Positions 9,330 to 18,003 of a DNA stretch of 44,062 bases are shown piece by piece. Under the pieces are notes generated by a model. That model was not told the origin of the DNA. It saw nothing but the letters and a program-made list of their open reading frames with translations, and searched no databases. Position numbers and translations under genes: made by a program. Source of the stretch: Phycisphaerales bacterium UBA7800 (GTDB lineage: Bacteria > Planctomycetota > Phycisphaerae > Phycisphaerales > Phycisphaeraceae); contig DLCK01000018.1 in NCBI GenBank assembly GCA_002480565.1, forward strand, positions 1 to 44,062, written 5' to 3'. Every line of letters starts with the position of its first letter. The stretch's first letter is position 1.

Positions 9330-9357
9330 GGGAGTAGGGAACAGGGAATAGGGAATA
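9330..9357 (+). repeat. Tandem 7-bp repeat (GGGAATA)x4
   Basis: Four 7-bp units, GGGAGTA, GGGAACA, GGGAATA and GGGAATA, directly downstream of the dxr stop codon. A second, unrelated period-7 array follows 66 bp later. Confidence 0.85.
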
Positions 9358-9423
9358 GAACAAGGCAGTTTGTAAGTGTTCATGAAGCCTTCTGCGAGAA
9401 GGTCTAACTTGAATCTGTCTTAA

Positions 9424-9451
9424 ACTAATCACTAATCACTAATCACTAATC
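9424..9451 (+). repeat. Tandem 7-bp repeat (ACTAATC)x4
   Basis: Four exact ACTAATC units immediately upstream of rseP (ATG 9466). Copy-number change here would alter the distance between the upstream region and the rseP start. Confidence 0.85.
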
Positions 9452-9465
9452 ACTGACACACAACC

Positions 9466-11628
9466 ATGCTTGCATCCATCCTCAGTAACTTCGGGCCGAC
9501 TCTCGCGATTATTCTCGGGTTCGGTTTTATCATCTTCGTTCATGAATTGGGACACTTCCTCGTCGCCAAAGCGGTGGGTATCAAGTGTACGCAATTTGCC
9601 ATCGGCTTTGGGCAAAGCCTGCTGACCTTCCGCAAAGGACTTGGCTGGCGCGTGGGCACCACCGAGCAGGATTACGACAGCAAAATCCGCAAGCATGCTC
9701 TTGAGCAAATGGGTAAAGCCGATGCCGACGATCAAGACACCATCGAAATCAAAGACGAACAGCTCGAAGCTTCCCGCGTTGCACTGGGTCTTGGTGAAAC
9801 CGAGTACCGTCTGAACTGGATGCCTCTTGGCGGCTACGTCAAAATGCTCGGCCAGGAAGACATGGACCCTGCTGCGATGAGCAGTGACCCGCGATCGTTT
9901 AACCGCAAACCGGTCTGGGCGCGAGCGTGTGTCATCAGCGCCGGCGTGGTGATGAACTTGATCTTTGGTTTGATTTTCTTCGTCATCGCCTTTTTAGCCG
10001 GTGTCGAATTCCCCCCTGCCATTGTCGGTGCAACGGATCCAACCGGCGTAGCTGCGATCACCTACCCCGTGGAACATCCTGATGATGCAAGCTTCAAGGG
10101 CTTACAACCCGGCGACCGTATTCTGAGTATTGATGACAAGCCTGTCACCGACATGATGCAGGTAGCCATCAAAGTCGCCCTTGCCAATCCCGAAACATCA
10201 TTGAATATGGCGATCCAACGTGATGGTGTGGATCAACCTTTGCATTACGTGATGACCCCCAAGATCAGTGAGCAAAGCCAACAACTTTTGAGCATTGGCA
10301 TTGAACCGCCGATGTCTTTGGAAGTACTCGATCCCGGTAAAAAAGGCACACTCCCCAAACTCTTGGCTCAGGCAGGCGTCCAACCGGGCATGTCCGTCGT
10401 GGCAGTCAATGACAAACCAGTCACGCGCTTTGATCAATTCCAAAACGGTATCACCAATGCAATGGGCCAACCGGTCACGGTGACCTTTGCCAATGCGGAT
10501 AACACCAAGACAGTCAACGTCACCACCCAAGCTCAACCGCGCCTGACTTACAACCAAGACGATGCCATGCCGCATCTGATGGGTCTGGTTCCTGCGACGC
10601 GGATTCTGTATGTGCAAAAGGACTCAGTGGCTTCGGAGTTGGGACTTCAGTCCGGTGACATCATCACCAACCTTGGCAACACGCTTTACCCAAGCATTGA
10701 CCAGGTTCCCAAACTCGTCAATCCTGAAAGTACCAGTAACAGTAAAGACGTCGCCCTGTCGATGACTGTCTTACGCGATGGCAAGAACATTGCCATGGAC
10801 AGCATCCAACCCCGCAACGGGAAACTCGGCATCGCCATGGATATGGCCATGGACCAAGGCGTAATCAGCACCGTCTTGCCCGACTCTCCCATGGCAGCAT
10901 TGAACCTCACAGCAGGCTCGGTCATCAAAAGTCTCAACGAGACACCGATCAATAACTTCACCGAATTGCAGATCGCGCTGCAGAACTATTGCAGCAAGAT
11001 TCTTGATGACGAATCGGCTGCTCTTAAAGAGGTCTACATCGGTTATGAACTCAACGTCAAAGACCGCCCAACTTTCTCGCGGAAAGTCACGCTTGATGAA
11101 AATACCATTCAACTCCTTGCCAATGCCAACTGGTCACTTCCCAGTGATTTGATCTCCGGCTCGTCACTGGCATTTGGTCAACTTAAAGTCCGCGTCCAGG
11201 CTGACACCCCGATGCAGGCCATTGGGCTGGGCATCACCAAGACGCATCAATTCATGGTGCAGACCTACATCACCCTTGCCCGTTTATTCCAAGGCTCCGT
11301 CAAAGCCAAGCATCTGCGGGGACCGGTTGGGATTTTGGATGAAGGTCGCCGCATTGCCAAGCGTGGTTGGTCTTATTTGATGTTCTTCCTTGGACTCATC
11401 AGTGTAAATCTGGTGGTGATCAACTTCCTGCCCATCCCGATTGTCGATGGCGGATTGATGGTGTTTTTGATCATCGAAAAAATCAAGGGGTCACCGGTCA
11501 GTGCCAAAGTGCAGACTGCTGCGATGGTGGTTGGGTTGGCGCTCATTGCCACGGTCTTTGCAGTGACACTGTTTTACGACGTATCCCGGATCGGCTTTAT
11601 TCAAGACCTCATTGACAAGTTGTTCTAA
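9466..11628 (+). CDS. rseP: RseP-type site-2 zinc metalloprotease, extended form
   Basis: Inner-membrane protease that cuts membrane-embedded substrates such as anti-sigma factors. The zinc site His26-Glu27-x-x-His30 (VHELGHFLVAK) lies in the first membrane helix, and the C-terminal NFLPIPIVDGGLM (about residue 650) supplies the third ligand region. LNWMPLGGYVKMLGQED is the conserved membrane-associated loop after the first helix. At 720 aa it is far longer than the usual ~450. The surplus comes from an insertion before that loop (about 60-110, charged) and from a periplasmic region with apparently more than two PDZ-like repeats (LQPGDRILSIDDKPVTD, VQPGMSVVAVNDKPVTR, LQSGDIITNLGNT, LTAGSVIKSLNETPINN). 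No recognisable anti-sigma target is next to it. Confidence 0.95.
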   Translation: MLASILSNFGPTLAIILGFGFIIFVHELGHFLVAKAVGIKCTQFAIGFGQSLLTFRKGLGWRVGTTEQDYDSKIRKHALEQMGKADADDQDTIEIKDEQLEASRVALGLGETEYRLNWMPLGGYVKMLGQEDMDPAAMSSDPRSFNRKPVWARACVISAGVVMNLIFGLIFFVIAFLAGVEFPPAIVGATDPTGVAAITYPVEHPDDASFKGLQPGDRILSIDDKPVTDMMQVAIKVALANPETSLNMAIQRDGVDQPLHYVMTPKISEQSQQLLSIGIEPPMSLEVLDPGKKGTLPKLLAQAGVQPGMSVVAVNDKPVTRFDQFQNGITNAMGQPVTVTFANADNTKTVNVTTQAQPRLTYNQDDAMPHLMGLVPATRILYVQKDSVASELGLQSGDIITNLGNTLYPSIDQVPKLVNPESTSNSKDVALSMTVLRDGKNIAMDSIQPRNGKLGIAMDMAMDQGVISTVLPDSPMAALNLTAGSVIKSLNETPINNFTELQIALQNYCSKILDDESAALKEVYIGYELNVKDRPTFSRKVTLDENTIQLLANANWSLPSDLISGSSLAFGQLKVRVQADTPMQAIGLGITKTHQFMVQTYITLARLFQGSVKAKHLRGPVGILDEGRRIAKRGWSYLMFFLGLISVNLVVINFLPIPIVDGGLMVFLIIEKIKGSPVSAKVQTAAMVVGLALIATVFAVTLFYDVSRIGFIQDLIDKLF

Positions 11629-11723
11629 CCCGATCCAAAGTCCTGAACATGGCATCATTGGCTATTTGCCCGTAAAATATTCGTTTAATCCTCAAGACCC
11701 CAAGGTCACACGGAGTCGTTGAA

Positions 11724-12149
11724 TTGTCACGAACAAGGTTACTAGTTGCAGTGAGTTCCCCGTGGGCAAGTGAACGCCTGCTCCCACGTATCGTGGACTT
11801 GGCACATCGACTCGAAGCTGACACCGTGGTGACCCACGTGGCCCATCCGCTGGGTGATGATGAGTCCGAAGATGATGCCAAAAACCGTGGCGATCAAACC
11901 CTCAAACTTCTCGTCGACGGCTTAGCCGATGCAGGTATTGGCTCACAAAGCGTCATGCTCTATTCCGACGACATCCCCAAAGCCCTGCTCAACACCGCCC
12001 GTAACCAGCAATGCACCATGATCGTCATGGGCCTCACCGGCAAAGGCATGCTCAAACGGTTACTCGATGGCGACGTGCCAACCAATCTTCTGCGTCAAGC
12101 GGATATCCCCGTGCTGATCTTCCCTTCGAACTGGGAAGGCGAGATTTGA
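11724..12149 (+). CDS. Universal stress protein family (UspA)
   Basis: 141-aa single-domain Usp. LLVAVSSPWASERLLPRIVDLAHRL is the first strand/helix, and MIVMGLTGKGMLKRLLDGDVPTNLLRQADIPVLIF matches the ATP-binding G-2x-G-9x-G-(S/T/N) region, although the fit is imperfect (GLTGKG-x9-D/N). The start is TTG 11724, selected because GGAG lies 8 nt upstream and no closer ATG exists. It follows rseP by about 95 bp and could belong to the same stress-related group. The specific role is unknown. Confidence 0.85.
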   Translation: MSRTRLLVAVSSPWASERLLPRIVDLAHRLEADTVVTHVAHPLGDDESEDDAKNRGDQTLKLLVDGLADAGIGSQSVMLYSDDIPKALLNTARNQQCTMIVMGLTGKGMLKRLLDGDVPTNLLRQADIPVLIFPSNWEGEI

Positions 12150-12210
12150 GCTAAGGCAGTTTTGAACCGCCAAGACGCCAAGAGCGCCAAGGTCGGAAGA
12201 GAAAGACCAC

Positions 12211-13121
12211 AAGACATTTTTTACCACAGAGACGCAGAGGACTCAGAGGTAAGAGAGAAGGTAAAACATGTTCCGGGAACTGGGGGAATTTCAAAGCATC
12301 CCAATAATACTCATAACGACTGGGTGCTTGTTGATCTCTGCTTGTAAAGACAACAATAGAGATATCGATCCAACGTCATTAAAAACACCTTCAAAATCGT
12401 CAAGCATATTCGATGGTGAATTAAAAGATTATCCCGCTCCCAAGTGGTATCACACCATCAACTATGGCACGAATTTCGTCGCAGAAAAGAAAACGATTGA
12501 GATTGATGCTGCATGTGGAATCAAAATTCTCCCCGATTTTGGCAATCCCATCGCTGAAGGTTGGCAATTGTATTTATCTGAGAAAATCACTGATGCTGAT
12601 CGTGTAACCCAACCTCATGATCAAGTCATACCGGTCCGAGATATACAACCCTTACGATTCATCATTGTTGGTTTTAATGATAAAACCGTGCAAATTGTAC
12701 TGGTCCGGGCATTTGGAGGATATTTATATTACACCTATCATGCGGTCGAAGCTGACTTAAAAATTCAACGATCACCAGAAGTCGATCAACGGTTAAATCT
12801 TGCTGAATTCACAAAACCATTCACACGATCTATCAGGAAGATTCAATACAACGACACACGCAATTTCACGCACCACACTTTAGGCAAACCCGATGCAACA
12901 CGTCACACGCAAGCAATGGGTTTGCTGTGGGATTATTACTTTGATCGCAATATCACCATCGAATATCACACACATGTGTTTAAAATTATCGACGGTGTCC
13001 CAGAGAGTATCCGTCATCCTGATCAAAATGGACCAATTAAAAATCCATCAGTCTTTTACCACGAAAAACAATAACTCTCTTACCTCTGAGTCCTCTGCGT
13101 CTCTGCGGTAAAAAATGCCTT
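12211..13121. repeat. 47-bp inverted repeats flanking a lipoprotein gene
   Basis: The left arm 12211-12257 and right arm 13075-13121 are reverse complements at 45 of 47 positions (core CAGAGACGCAGAGGACTCAG). A less perfect extension (GAGAAAG...) continues outward to about 12199 and 13133, reaching the lutC stop codon. The arms enclose exactly one gene and start one base after its stop codon. Confidence 0.9.
12268..13074 (+). CDS. Putative lipoprotein of unknown function
   Basis: 268 aa. The hydrophobic segment IPIILITTGCLLISAC, with a lipobox LISA|C (Cys about residue 26), indicates a type II signal peptide and lipid anchoring. The mature part (about 240 aa) is soluble with alternating strands (FVAEKKTIEIDAACGIKILPDFG, PLRFIIVGFNDKTVQIVLVRAFGGYLYYTYHAVEAD) and contains no motif I recognise. 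The start is uncertain: ATG 12268 has no good ribosome binding site and its first codons lie just beyond the left inverted repeat. The gene is richer in A/T than its neighbours and sits between 47-bp inverted repeats, so it may be a mobile or recently inserted gene. Confidence 0.7.
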   Translation: MFRELGEFQSIPIILITTGCLLISACKDNNRDIDPTSLKTPSKSSSIFDGELKDYPAPKWYHTINYGTNFVAEKKTIEIDAACGIKILPDFGNPIAEGWQLYLSEKITDADRVTQPHDQVIPVRDIQPLRFIIVGFNDKTVQIVLVRAFGGYLYYTYHAVEADLKIQRSPEVDQRLNLAEFTKPFTRSIRKIQYNDTRNFTHHTLGKPDATRHTQAMGLLWDYYFDRNITIEYHTHVFKIIDGVPESIRHPDQNGPIKNPSVFYHEKQ

Positions 13122-13131
13122 GCTGACTTTC

Positions 13132-13812
13132 TCACTGATCCTCCACCACAAACACATCCACCATCGCAGGGCCGTGGACGCCGGTGATTAACACGCCTTC
13201 GATGTCGGCGGTTTTGCTGGGGCCGGTGATGATGGCGATGCTTGCGGGCATGCCTTGGGCATCCAGCGAGCTGCGGTCGTTCCAGAAGTCGATGAGGTCG
13301 GCCATGATCTGGGATTTTTTGACGATGGCAATATGCCAAGGCACGATCAGCGACATGCCACGGGAATGTTCCGCGTCGGACTGATAAATCAGCGAACCAG
13401 TCTCGGCGATGGCGGCATGCACATCGGTGATCCCCGCATCGAGTTCAAATTGTCGATCAAGTCCTGCTTTGCCCGGTAGAGCTTTCCAGTCTTGAACCTG
13501 CATCCCTGCTTGGGCGACGGCATGTGTCATTGCCTGTGAATCTGCCATGCACACACTTAGCGTGTTGACGTTTTCTTCGCGCAGTCGCGCGGTGATTGAT
13601 TCATGTAACGTTTGCTCGGTCACTTGGTGAATCGTCATACCGGTTGCAGCAGCTTTGTCACAGAAAATCGCAAACAAGTCCGCGTCTTTAGCAACCAAGC
13701 GCGCAATCGACTCATCCACTTCCGGGGGATCGGGAATGTTGATGATCGTCGAGGGACGTCCCAACGGTTTATGCAATCGGGCCAGGAATGATTCACGGGT
13801 ACTACGGGTCAT
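13132..13812 (-). CDS. lutC: LutC-type LUD-domain protein, L-lactate utilization
   Basis: 226 aa, LUD-domain (YkgG/LutC) family, the third component of the LutABC L-lactate oxidation system. Typical features are the C-terminal IAIITGPSKTADIEGVLITGVHGP, where TGPSKTADIE is the family signature, and ETGSLIYQSDAEHSR in the middle. ATG 13812 is preceded by GGGG at 6 nt, and the lutB stop overlaps it (TGATG), so translation is probably coupled. It is the last gene of lutABC; its stop codon touches the right inverted repeat around the lipoprotein gene. Confidence 0.92.
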   Translation of the reverse strand: MTRSTRESFLARLHKPLGRPSTIINIPDPPEVDESIARLVAKDADLFAIFCDKAAATGMTIHQVTEQTLHESITARLREENVNTLSVCMADSQAMTHAVAQAGMQVQDWKALPGKAGLDRQFELDAGITDVHAAIAETGSLIYQSDAEHSRGMSLIVPWHIAIVKKSQIMADLIDFWNDRSSLDAQGMPASIAIITGPSKTADIEGVLITGVHGPAMVDVFVVEDQ

Positions 13813-15356
13813 CACTTGCCCCCCTTCTGCTTTTGGTGTTCATCCCACCAAGACCTGAAATCTTTGGTTGGGGGTGTGACAAGATCACGTTTTTCGGTCC
13901 AACCCGCTGCTGGGCCGGGGACTTTTTTGACCCATCCGCGATTGAGATACGGATCTTTGTTTTTGATACTCTTGCCAGCACGGAGTCTGAGGAAGACGCC
14001 TGCAAACTTGCCTGCCATGCGGTAGGTCCAGGCTTTTTTCAGACTCATTGCCCACATTTTAAAGAAGATGCGGTCGATGAATTTGTCATGCTTGCCACCG
14101 ATGAGGTCACCGCGGAGTTTGATCAGATACTTGGGAATGTTGATCTTCACCGGGCAGGCTTCGTAACAGGCCCCGCAAAGACTCGACGCGTAAGGCAGGT
14201 CTTTGTAGTTGGCCAACCCCTTGAACACCGGCGTGAGAATCGCACCAATCGGCCCCGGATACACACTGCCATAGCTATGCCCGCCGACCTTGCGATAGAC
14301 CGGGCAGCTATTGAGACACGCACCACAACGGATACATCGGAGCATCTCGCGCGTCTCGGGCTTAAGCACTTCGGTGCGCCCGTTGTCGATGAGAATGATG
14401 TGCTGTTCTTGTGGGCCATCGGCTTCATGCGAACGCTTGGGGCCTGTCATGATGTGGTTGTACACGGTGATGGGCGAACCAATGGCAGAGCGCGAAAGCA
14501 GCTTTAAAAACACAGGTAAATGCTTGCGGGACGGGATCATTTTTTCAATCCCAATAAACGCGACATGCACCGGTGGCACCGACGTACATAGTCGACCGTT
14601 ACCTTCATTGGTACAGATGACCGTACTGCCGGAGTCAGCAATCATGAAGTTCCCGCCGGAGATACCGATGTCTGCCTGTCGGTATTTATCACGTAACACC
14701 CGACGAGCGATTTGCGTGAGTTCCTTGGGGTCATCGGTATATTCAACCCCTAATTCACGGGCAAAGGCACGCCCTACTGACGCGCGGTTTTTGTGAATCA
14801 TTGGTGTGACCAGATGGGACGGTGCATCGTTATCCAACTGGAGAATGTACTCCCCCAAATCGGTCTCAATGGTTTCGACACCCACCGCTTCAAGGTCATG
14901 GACAAGGTTGGTTTCCTCGGTGACCATGGACTTGCTTTTGACTACCAACTTGGCTGAATGGAGCTTGGCGATCTCAAGGCAAATCGCGTTGGCTTCCTTG
15001 TCGTCAGCAGCATAATGCACGACCGTCCCCGCAGCCGTGGCATTGTCGATGAACTGCTCAATGTAGTAGTCCAGGTGATCGAGCGTGTGTTGTTTGATGC
15101 TGCCAGCCAGTTCACGCATCTTGTCGTAGTTGTCACCGAAAACATCATTGCAGTGATTGATCCGCAGCTGATCGCGCATGCGCGTTGCAGAGTTGACGAA
15201 CTCTTGAAGCTGGTCGTTATGGGTGGCATCCTTGGCCCGTTGCTTCATGTCATAAGGAAGCTTGGGGAAGAGAATGTCATGGCCGGCCATCGTCAGTTCA
15301 ACAGATTCACCCGACACCGTTTCTGTTTCTTGGGACAACTTCCGGGGGTTAGACAT
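13812..15356 (-). CDS. lutB: LutB iron-sulfur LUD protein, L-lactate utilization
   Basis: 514 aa. The N-terminal LUD domain (about 50-290, with GISGGNFMIADSGSTVICTNEGN) is followed by a ferredoxin-type part with two 4Fe-4S clusters: CIRCGACLNSCPVY and CGACYEACPV. It belongs to the lactate-oxidising complex that passes electrons from L-lactate to the respiratory chain. ATG 15356 (MSNPRKLS) is chosen over the longer open frame because it overlaps the lutA stop by 8 nt, the usual tight operon arrangement, and matches where family members begin. Length is slightly above the usual ~470 aa. Confidence 0.94.
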   Translation of the reverse strand: MSNPRKLSQETETVSGESVELTMAGHDILFPKLPYDMKQRAKDATHNDQLQEFVNSATRMRDQLRINHCNDVFGDNYDKMRELAGSIKQHTLDHLDYYIEQFIDNATAAGTVVHYAADDKEANAICLEIAKLHSAKLVVKSKSMVTEETNLVHDLEAVGVETIETDLGEYILQLDNDAPSHLVTPMIHKNRASVGRAFARELGVEYTDDPKELTQIARRVLRDKYRQADIGISGGNFMIADSGSTVICTNEGNGRLCTSVPPVHVAFIGIEKMIPSRKHLPVFLKLLSRSAIGSPITVYNHIMTGPKRSHEADGPQEQHIILIDNGRTEVLKPETREMLRCIRCGACLNSCPVYRKVGGHSYGSVYPGPIGAILTPVFKGLANYKDLPYASSLCGACYEACPVKINIPKYLIKLRGDLIGGKHDKFIDRIFFKMWAMSLKKAWTYRMAGKFAGVFLRLRAGKSIKNKDPYLNRGWVKKVPGPAAGWTEKRDLVTPPTKDFRSWWDEHQKQKGGK

Positions 15357-16107
15357 GTTCAGGCTCCAGGAGTCCAAGACCTTCTGCGATGATTTCAGCG
15401 AGTGTGATGAATTTGACCGGATGGTCTGCCCGTTCACATGAGCCGGAGATGTTCATGGTGCAGCCGGCATCATTGCAGATCACGACATCCGCCTCGGTCT
15501 TCTTAATGCAATTGACCTTGTCTTCGACCATCGCCCCGGAGATTTGCGGGTACTTCATGGCAAAGGTGCCACCGAATCCACAGCATTGTTCGGGCTTGTC
15601 GATTTGGACATATTCCAAACCGTCGACCTGTTTGATGGTGTCCACGATTTTCGCCCCACCACCTTCAATACCGATACCCCGCAGGTGACAGGAATAATGA
15701 TAGGTCGCTTTACCTTGCCATTGGACGCCGAGTTCTTTGAGGTCGACTTTGAGCACATCAGTGAGAAACAGGATGAACTCATGGGTCTTGGCAGCGAGCG
15801 CCTTGGCTTTTTTGAGATAAACCGGATCGTCTTCAAAGAGCGTCTCAAAATTTTCATGCACCATCGCAGCACAGGAACCTGAGGGCGTCACGACAATATC
15901 GCTGTCCTCAAAAACGTCGATCATTTTGCGTGCGATGTTTCGCGTGTCATCTTTGTAGCCGGTGTTGAACATCGGTTGGCCACAGCAGGTCTGCTCCTTG
16001 GGGAAGCAAACTTCGTGTCCCAGGTGTTCCAGGATTTTGACAACAGCAATGCCCGTGCGCGGGTAGTAGGAGTCCGCCAGACAAGTGATAAAAAGGTCGA
16101 TTTTCAT
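15349..16107 (-). CDS. lutA: LutA CCG-domain protein, L-lactate utilization
   Basis: 252 aa, the usual size for LutA. Two cysteine-rich CCG modules are seen: CCGQPMFNTGYKDD (about 45) and CCGFGGTFAMKYPQISG (about 180). Each binds part of an iron-sulfur or heterodisulfide-reductase-type cofactor. ATG 16107 (MKIDLFITCLADSYYP) agrees with the family N-terminus; the upstream open frame is a chance extension. First gene of lutABC, so the promoter should lie in 16108-16250, but I see no clear -35/-10 or operator. Confidence 0.93.
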   Translation of the reverse strand: MKIDLFITCLADSYYPRTGIAVVKILEHLGHEVCFPKEQTCCGQPMFNTGYKDDTRNIARKMIDVFEDSDIVVTPSGSCAAMVHENFETLFEDDPVYLKKAKALAAKTHEFILFLTDVLKVDLKELGVQWQGKATYHYSCHLRGIGIEGGGAKIVDTIKQVDGLEYVQIDKPEQCCGFGGTFAMKYPQISGAMVEDKVNCIKKTEADVVICNDAGCTMNISGSCERADHPVKFITLAEIIAEGLGLLEPEHV

Positions 16108-17116
16108 GGTCGAGCCAGTGTAACAAAATCGGAGTCGAACGGAACATGTTTTGAGAGAAATTGGAAGAAATTGAATAGTTTTGACAGATATTTCCTGATA
16201 TGAAAGCAAGACAAAAAACCACAAGTCACAGAGATGGACAGAACAATAATCAATTTGCCTCCTTCGCAGAATCTGTGGGTAATGGTGATTGTCAGGTGTT
16301 GTTTTGCATGCCAGGGAGCTTTCGCTCCCCGGACCCCTTATCAAGTTCATGGCTTTAACATTTGCAGTGCAATTCACACAAGACATACAAGGCATCGGTT
16401 CATGGAGGCGATGTCACACTTGTGTATCGCAACCCCGTCCGCGCCATGCGTAGTGGATGGATCAAAGGACCTTGAGCAACGCCGGCCACTCACCGGTGAA
16501 TTGCAGGAGACCTGTACGCCCCCCCCGGAAGCCCGGAAAGTTTCGAAAGCCCCACGGAACCCGGCCCCTCGAATGTCTGTCCGCGTCCCGGGGCTTCCGG
16601 GCCGAGGTGTCCGCAGCGTACACGTCTCCCCGGTCAACCGGTGAGTGGCCAGCGTTGCCGCACTTCGGACAGGCGTGTGACGTTCATGGCATCAAGCGAT
16701 GTTATATTTCATCGGTGCAATTCGCCACCCATGAACCGATGCCTTGTTTTTCTTAAACCAAGCGACTGCTTAACGGTGATGCCATGAACTTGACAAGGGG
16801 TCCGGGGAGCGAAAGCTCCCTGGCATGCGACTTTTTGTGTCATCACTTCGATAAAGACCCATAGATTCTGCGGAGGAGGCAACAATTTGATTTAAAGACT
16901 TTTCGGTTTCTGTGGTTAAGCCATTTGTGATTTGAATTGCCTTGACGTGTTAGGGGATTCAACAGCCTTGAAAATCAAAGATTATCCGGACCCTTCTCCG
17001 CAAAAAAGAATATTGATGGACTTAATCGGGCTTCCAAACCGGCCGATGAGGACTATGCCGTCTGTAACGTTCTTGACGTCTAGCGCGTTATCGGTAGGCA
17101 GGACTCGGAGGAAAAA
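16108..17116. other. Gene-free 1-kb region containing a giant nested inverted repeat
   Basis: No supportable coding region; open frames such as 16234-16644 are shadows of the inverted repeat. Most of the stretch is the long hairpin at 16256-16881. Outside it, AACCACA (about 16217) and TGTGGTT (about 16911) extend the pairing weakly. 16882-17116 is probably the leader of the ABC exporter gene. Confidence 0.6.
16256..16881. repeat. Long nested imperfect hairpin, possible structured RNA or inverted element
   Basis: Seven pairs of complementary blocks occur in strictly nested order. 16256-16280/16857-16881 (23 of 25, both mismatches G-T). 16306-16353/16781-16828 (47 of 48). 16387-16405/16729-16747 (19 of 19). 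16443-16448/16685-16690 (6 of 6). 16476-16497/16637-16658 (21 of 22). 16506-16519/16616-16629 (13 of 14). 16524-16534/16591-16601 (11 of 11). The unpaired intervals between blocks hold their own small hairpins at matching heights (GCGAT/ATCGC 16408-16430; CGATG/CATCG 16697-16714). The 48-nt block itself contains GGGAGC-TTTC/GAAA-GCTCCC, a GNRA-type hairpin when read from the other strand. Confidence 0.85.
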
Positions 17117-18001
17117 GTGAGCGCAAGTCCGACGACATCTCAACAAAAGCAATTGCAGGACGCAGCAGACACTGCGAGCCATCACTGGGTCGAAATCAAG
17201 CCCCACAAAGGCTTGCAGATGATTGATGTGTCCAAGCTCTGGCAGTTCCGCGAACTGCTGGGCATTTTGACCATGCGTGATGTAAAGGTTCGCTACAAGC
17301 AGACCTTGCTGGGCGCCAGCTGGGCAGTGATTCAACCGTTTACCATGATGGTGGTCATGAGCATCTTCTTTGGACGCTTTGCAGGTCTGGATTCCAAGAC
17401 CGGTGGCATCCCCTACCCGATCTTCCTCTATGCCGGGATGCTGCCTTGGATTTTCTTCACTTCATCGGTGACCAATTCGACCAACAGCCTGGTGGCCAAT
17501 GCGGGGATGCTTCGCAAGATTTACTTCCCACGATTGATCTTACCACTGGCATCGGTGGGGACACCTTTGGTGGACTACGCAGTTGCGTTTGGCGTCCTCA
17601 TTGGATTGATGGCCTGGTACAACATTTGGCCCGGACTAGGTGCGTTGATGTTGCCGGTATTGATTGGCATGACCATCGTCGCTGCACTGGGTGTTGGCAT
17701 CCTCCTCTCAGCGATGACGGTTCGTTTTCGGGACTTCCGGTATGTCGTGCCGTTTATGATTCAGGTATGGTTTTTCGTAACGCCGGTGTTGTATCCGGTG
17801 ACCATCGTGCCTGAGAAATATCAGTGGATACTATCGTTGAATCCCATGGGTGGGACGATCTCGGCTTTTCGTGCTTGCGTCCTAAATGAGTCCATCGACT
17901 TCTACGCCCTGATCCCAAGCTTCCTTACCGGATTAACTTGCATGATCGTGGGCTTGATCTACTTCAATCAATCAGAAAAGAGCTTCGCGGATCTGGTGTG
18001 A
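17117..18001 (+). CDS. wzm: ABC-2 type polysaccharide export permease (Wzm-like)
   Basis: 294-aa integral membrane permease of the O-antigen/teichoic-acid/capsule export type. LLGILTMRDVKVRYKQTLLGASWAVIQP is the family's amphipathic coupling segment, followed by about six hydrophobic segments (including MMVVMSIFFGRF, MLPWIFFTSSVTNSTNSLV, LVDYAVAFGVLIGLMAW, MIVGLIYF). The start is GTG 17117 with GGAGG 5 nt upstream. The stop overlaps or nearly touches the ATPase gene, so both are co-translated. Exports a lipid-linked glycan made by the downstream glycosyltransferases. Confidence 0.92.
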   Translation: MSASPTTSQQKQLQDAADTASHHWVEIKPHKGLQMIDVSKLWQFRELLGILTMRDVKVRYKQTLLGASWAVIQPFTMMVVMSIFFGRFAGLDSKTGGIPYPIFLYAGMLPWIFFTSSVTNSTNSLVANAGMLRKIYFPRLILPLASVGTPLVDYAVAFGVLIGLMAWYNIWPGLGALMLPVLIGMTIVAALGVGILLSAMTVRFRDFRYVVPFMIQVWFFVTPVLYPVTIVPEKYQWILSLNPMGGTISAFRACVLNESIDFYALIPSFLTGLTCMIVGLIYFNQSEKSFADLV

Positions 18002-18003
18002 AT

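Noticed and set aside
16234..16756. Open frames in the giant hairpin region
   Set aside because: They run through complementary arms on both strands, lack start signals and resemble no protein.
16256..16881. CRISPR array or insertion sequence
   Set aside because: Blocks are inverted and nested, not direct repeats with spacers, and there is no transposase or cas gene.
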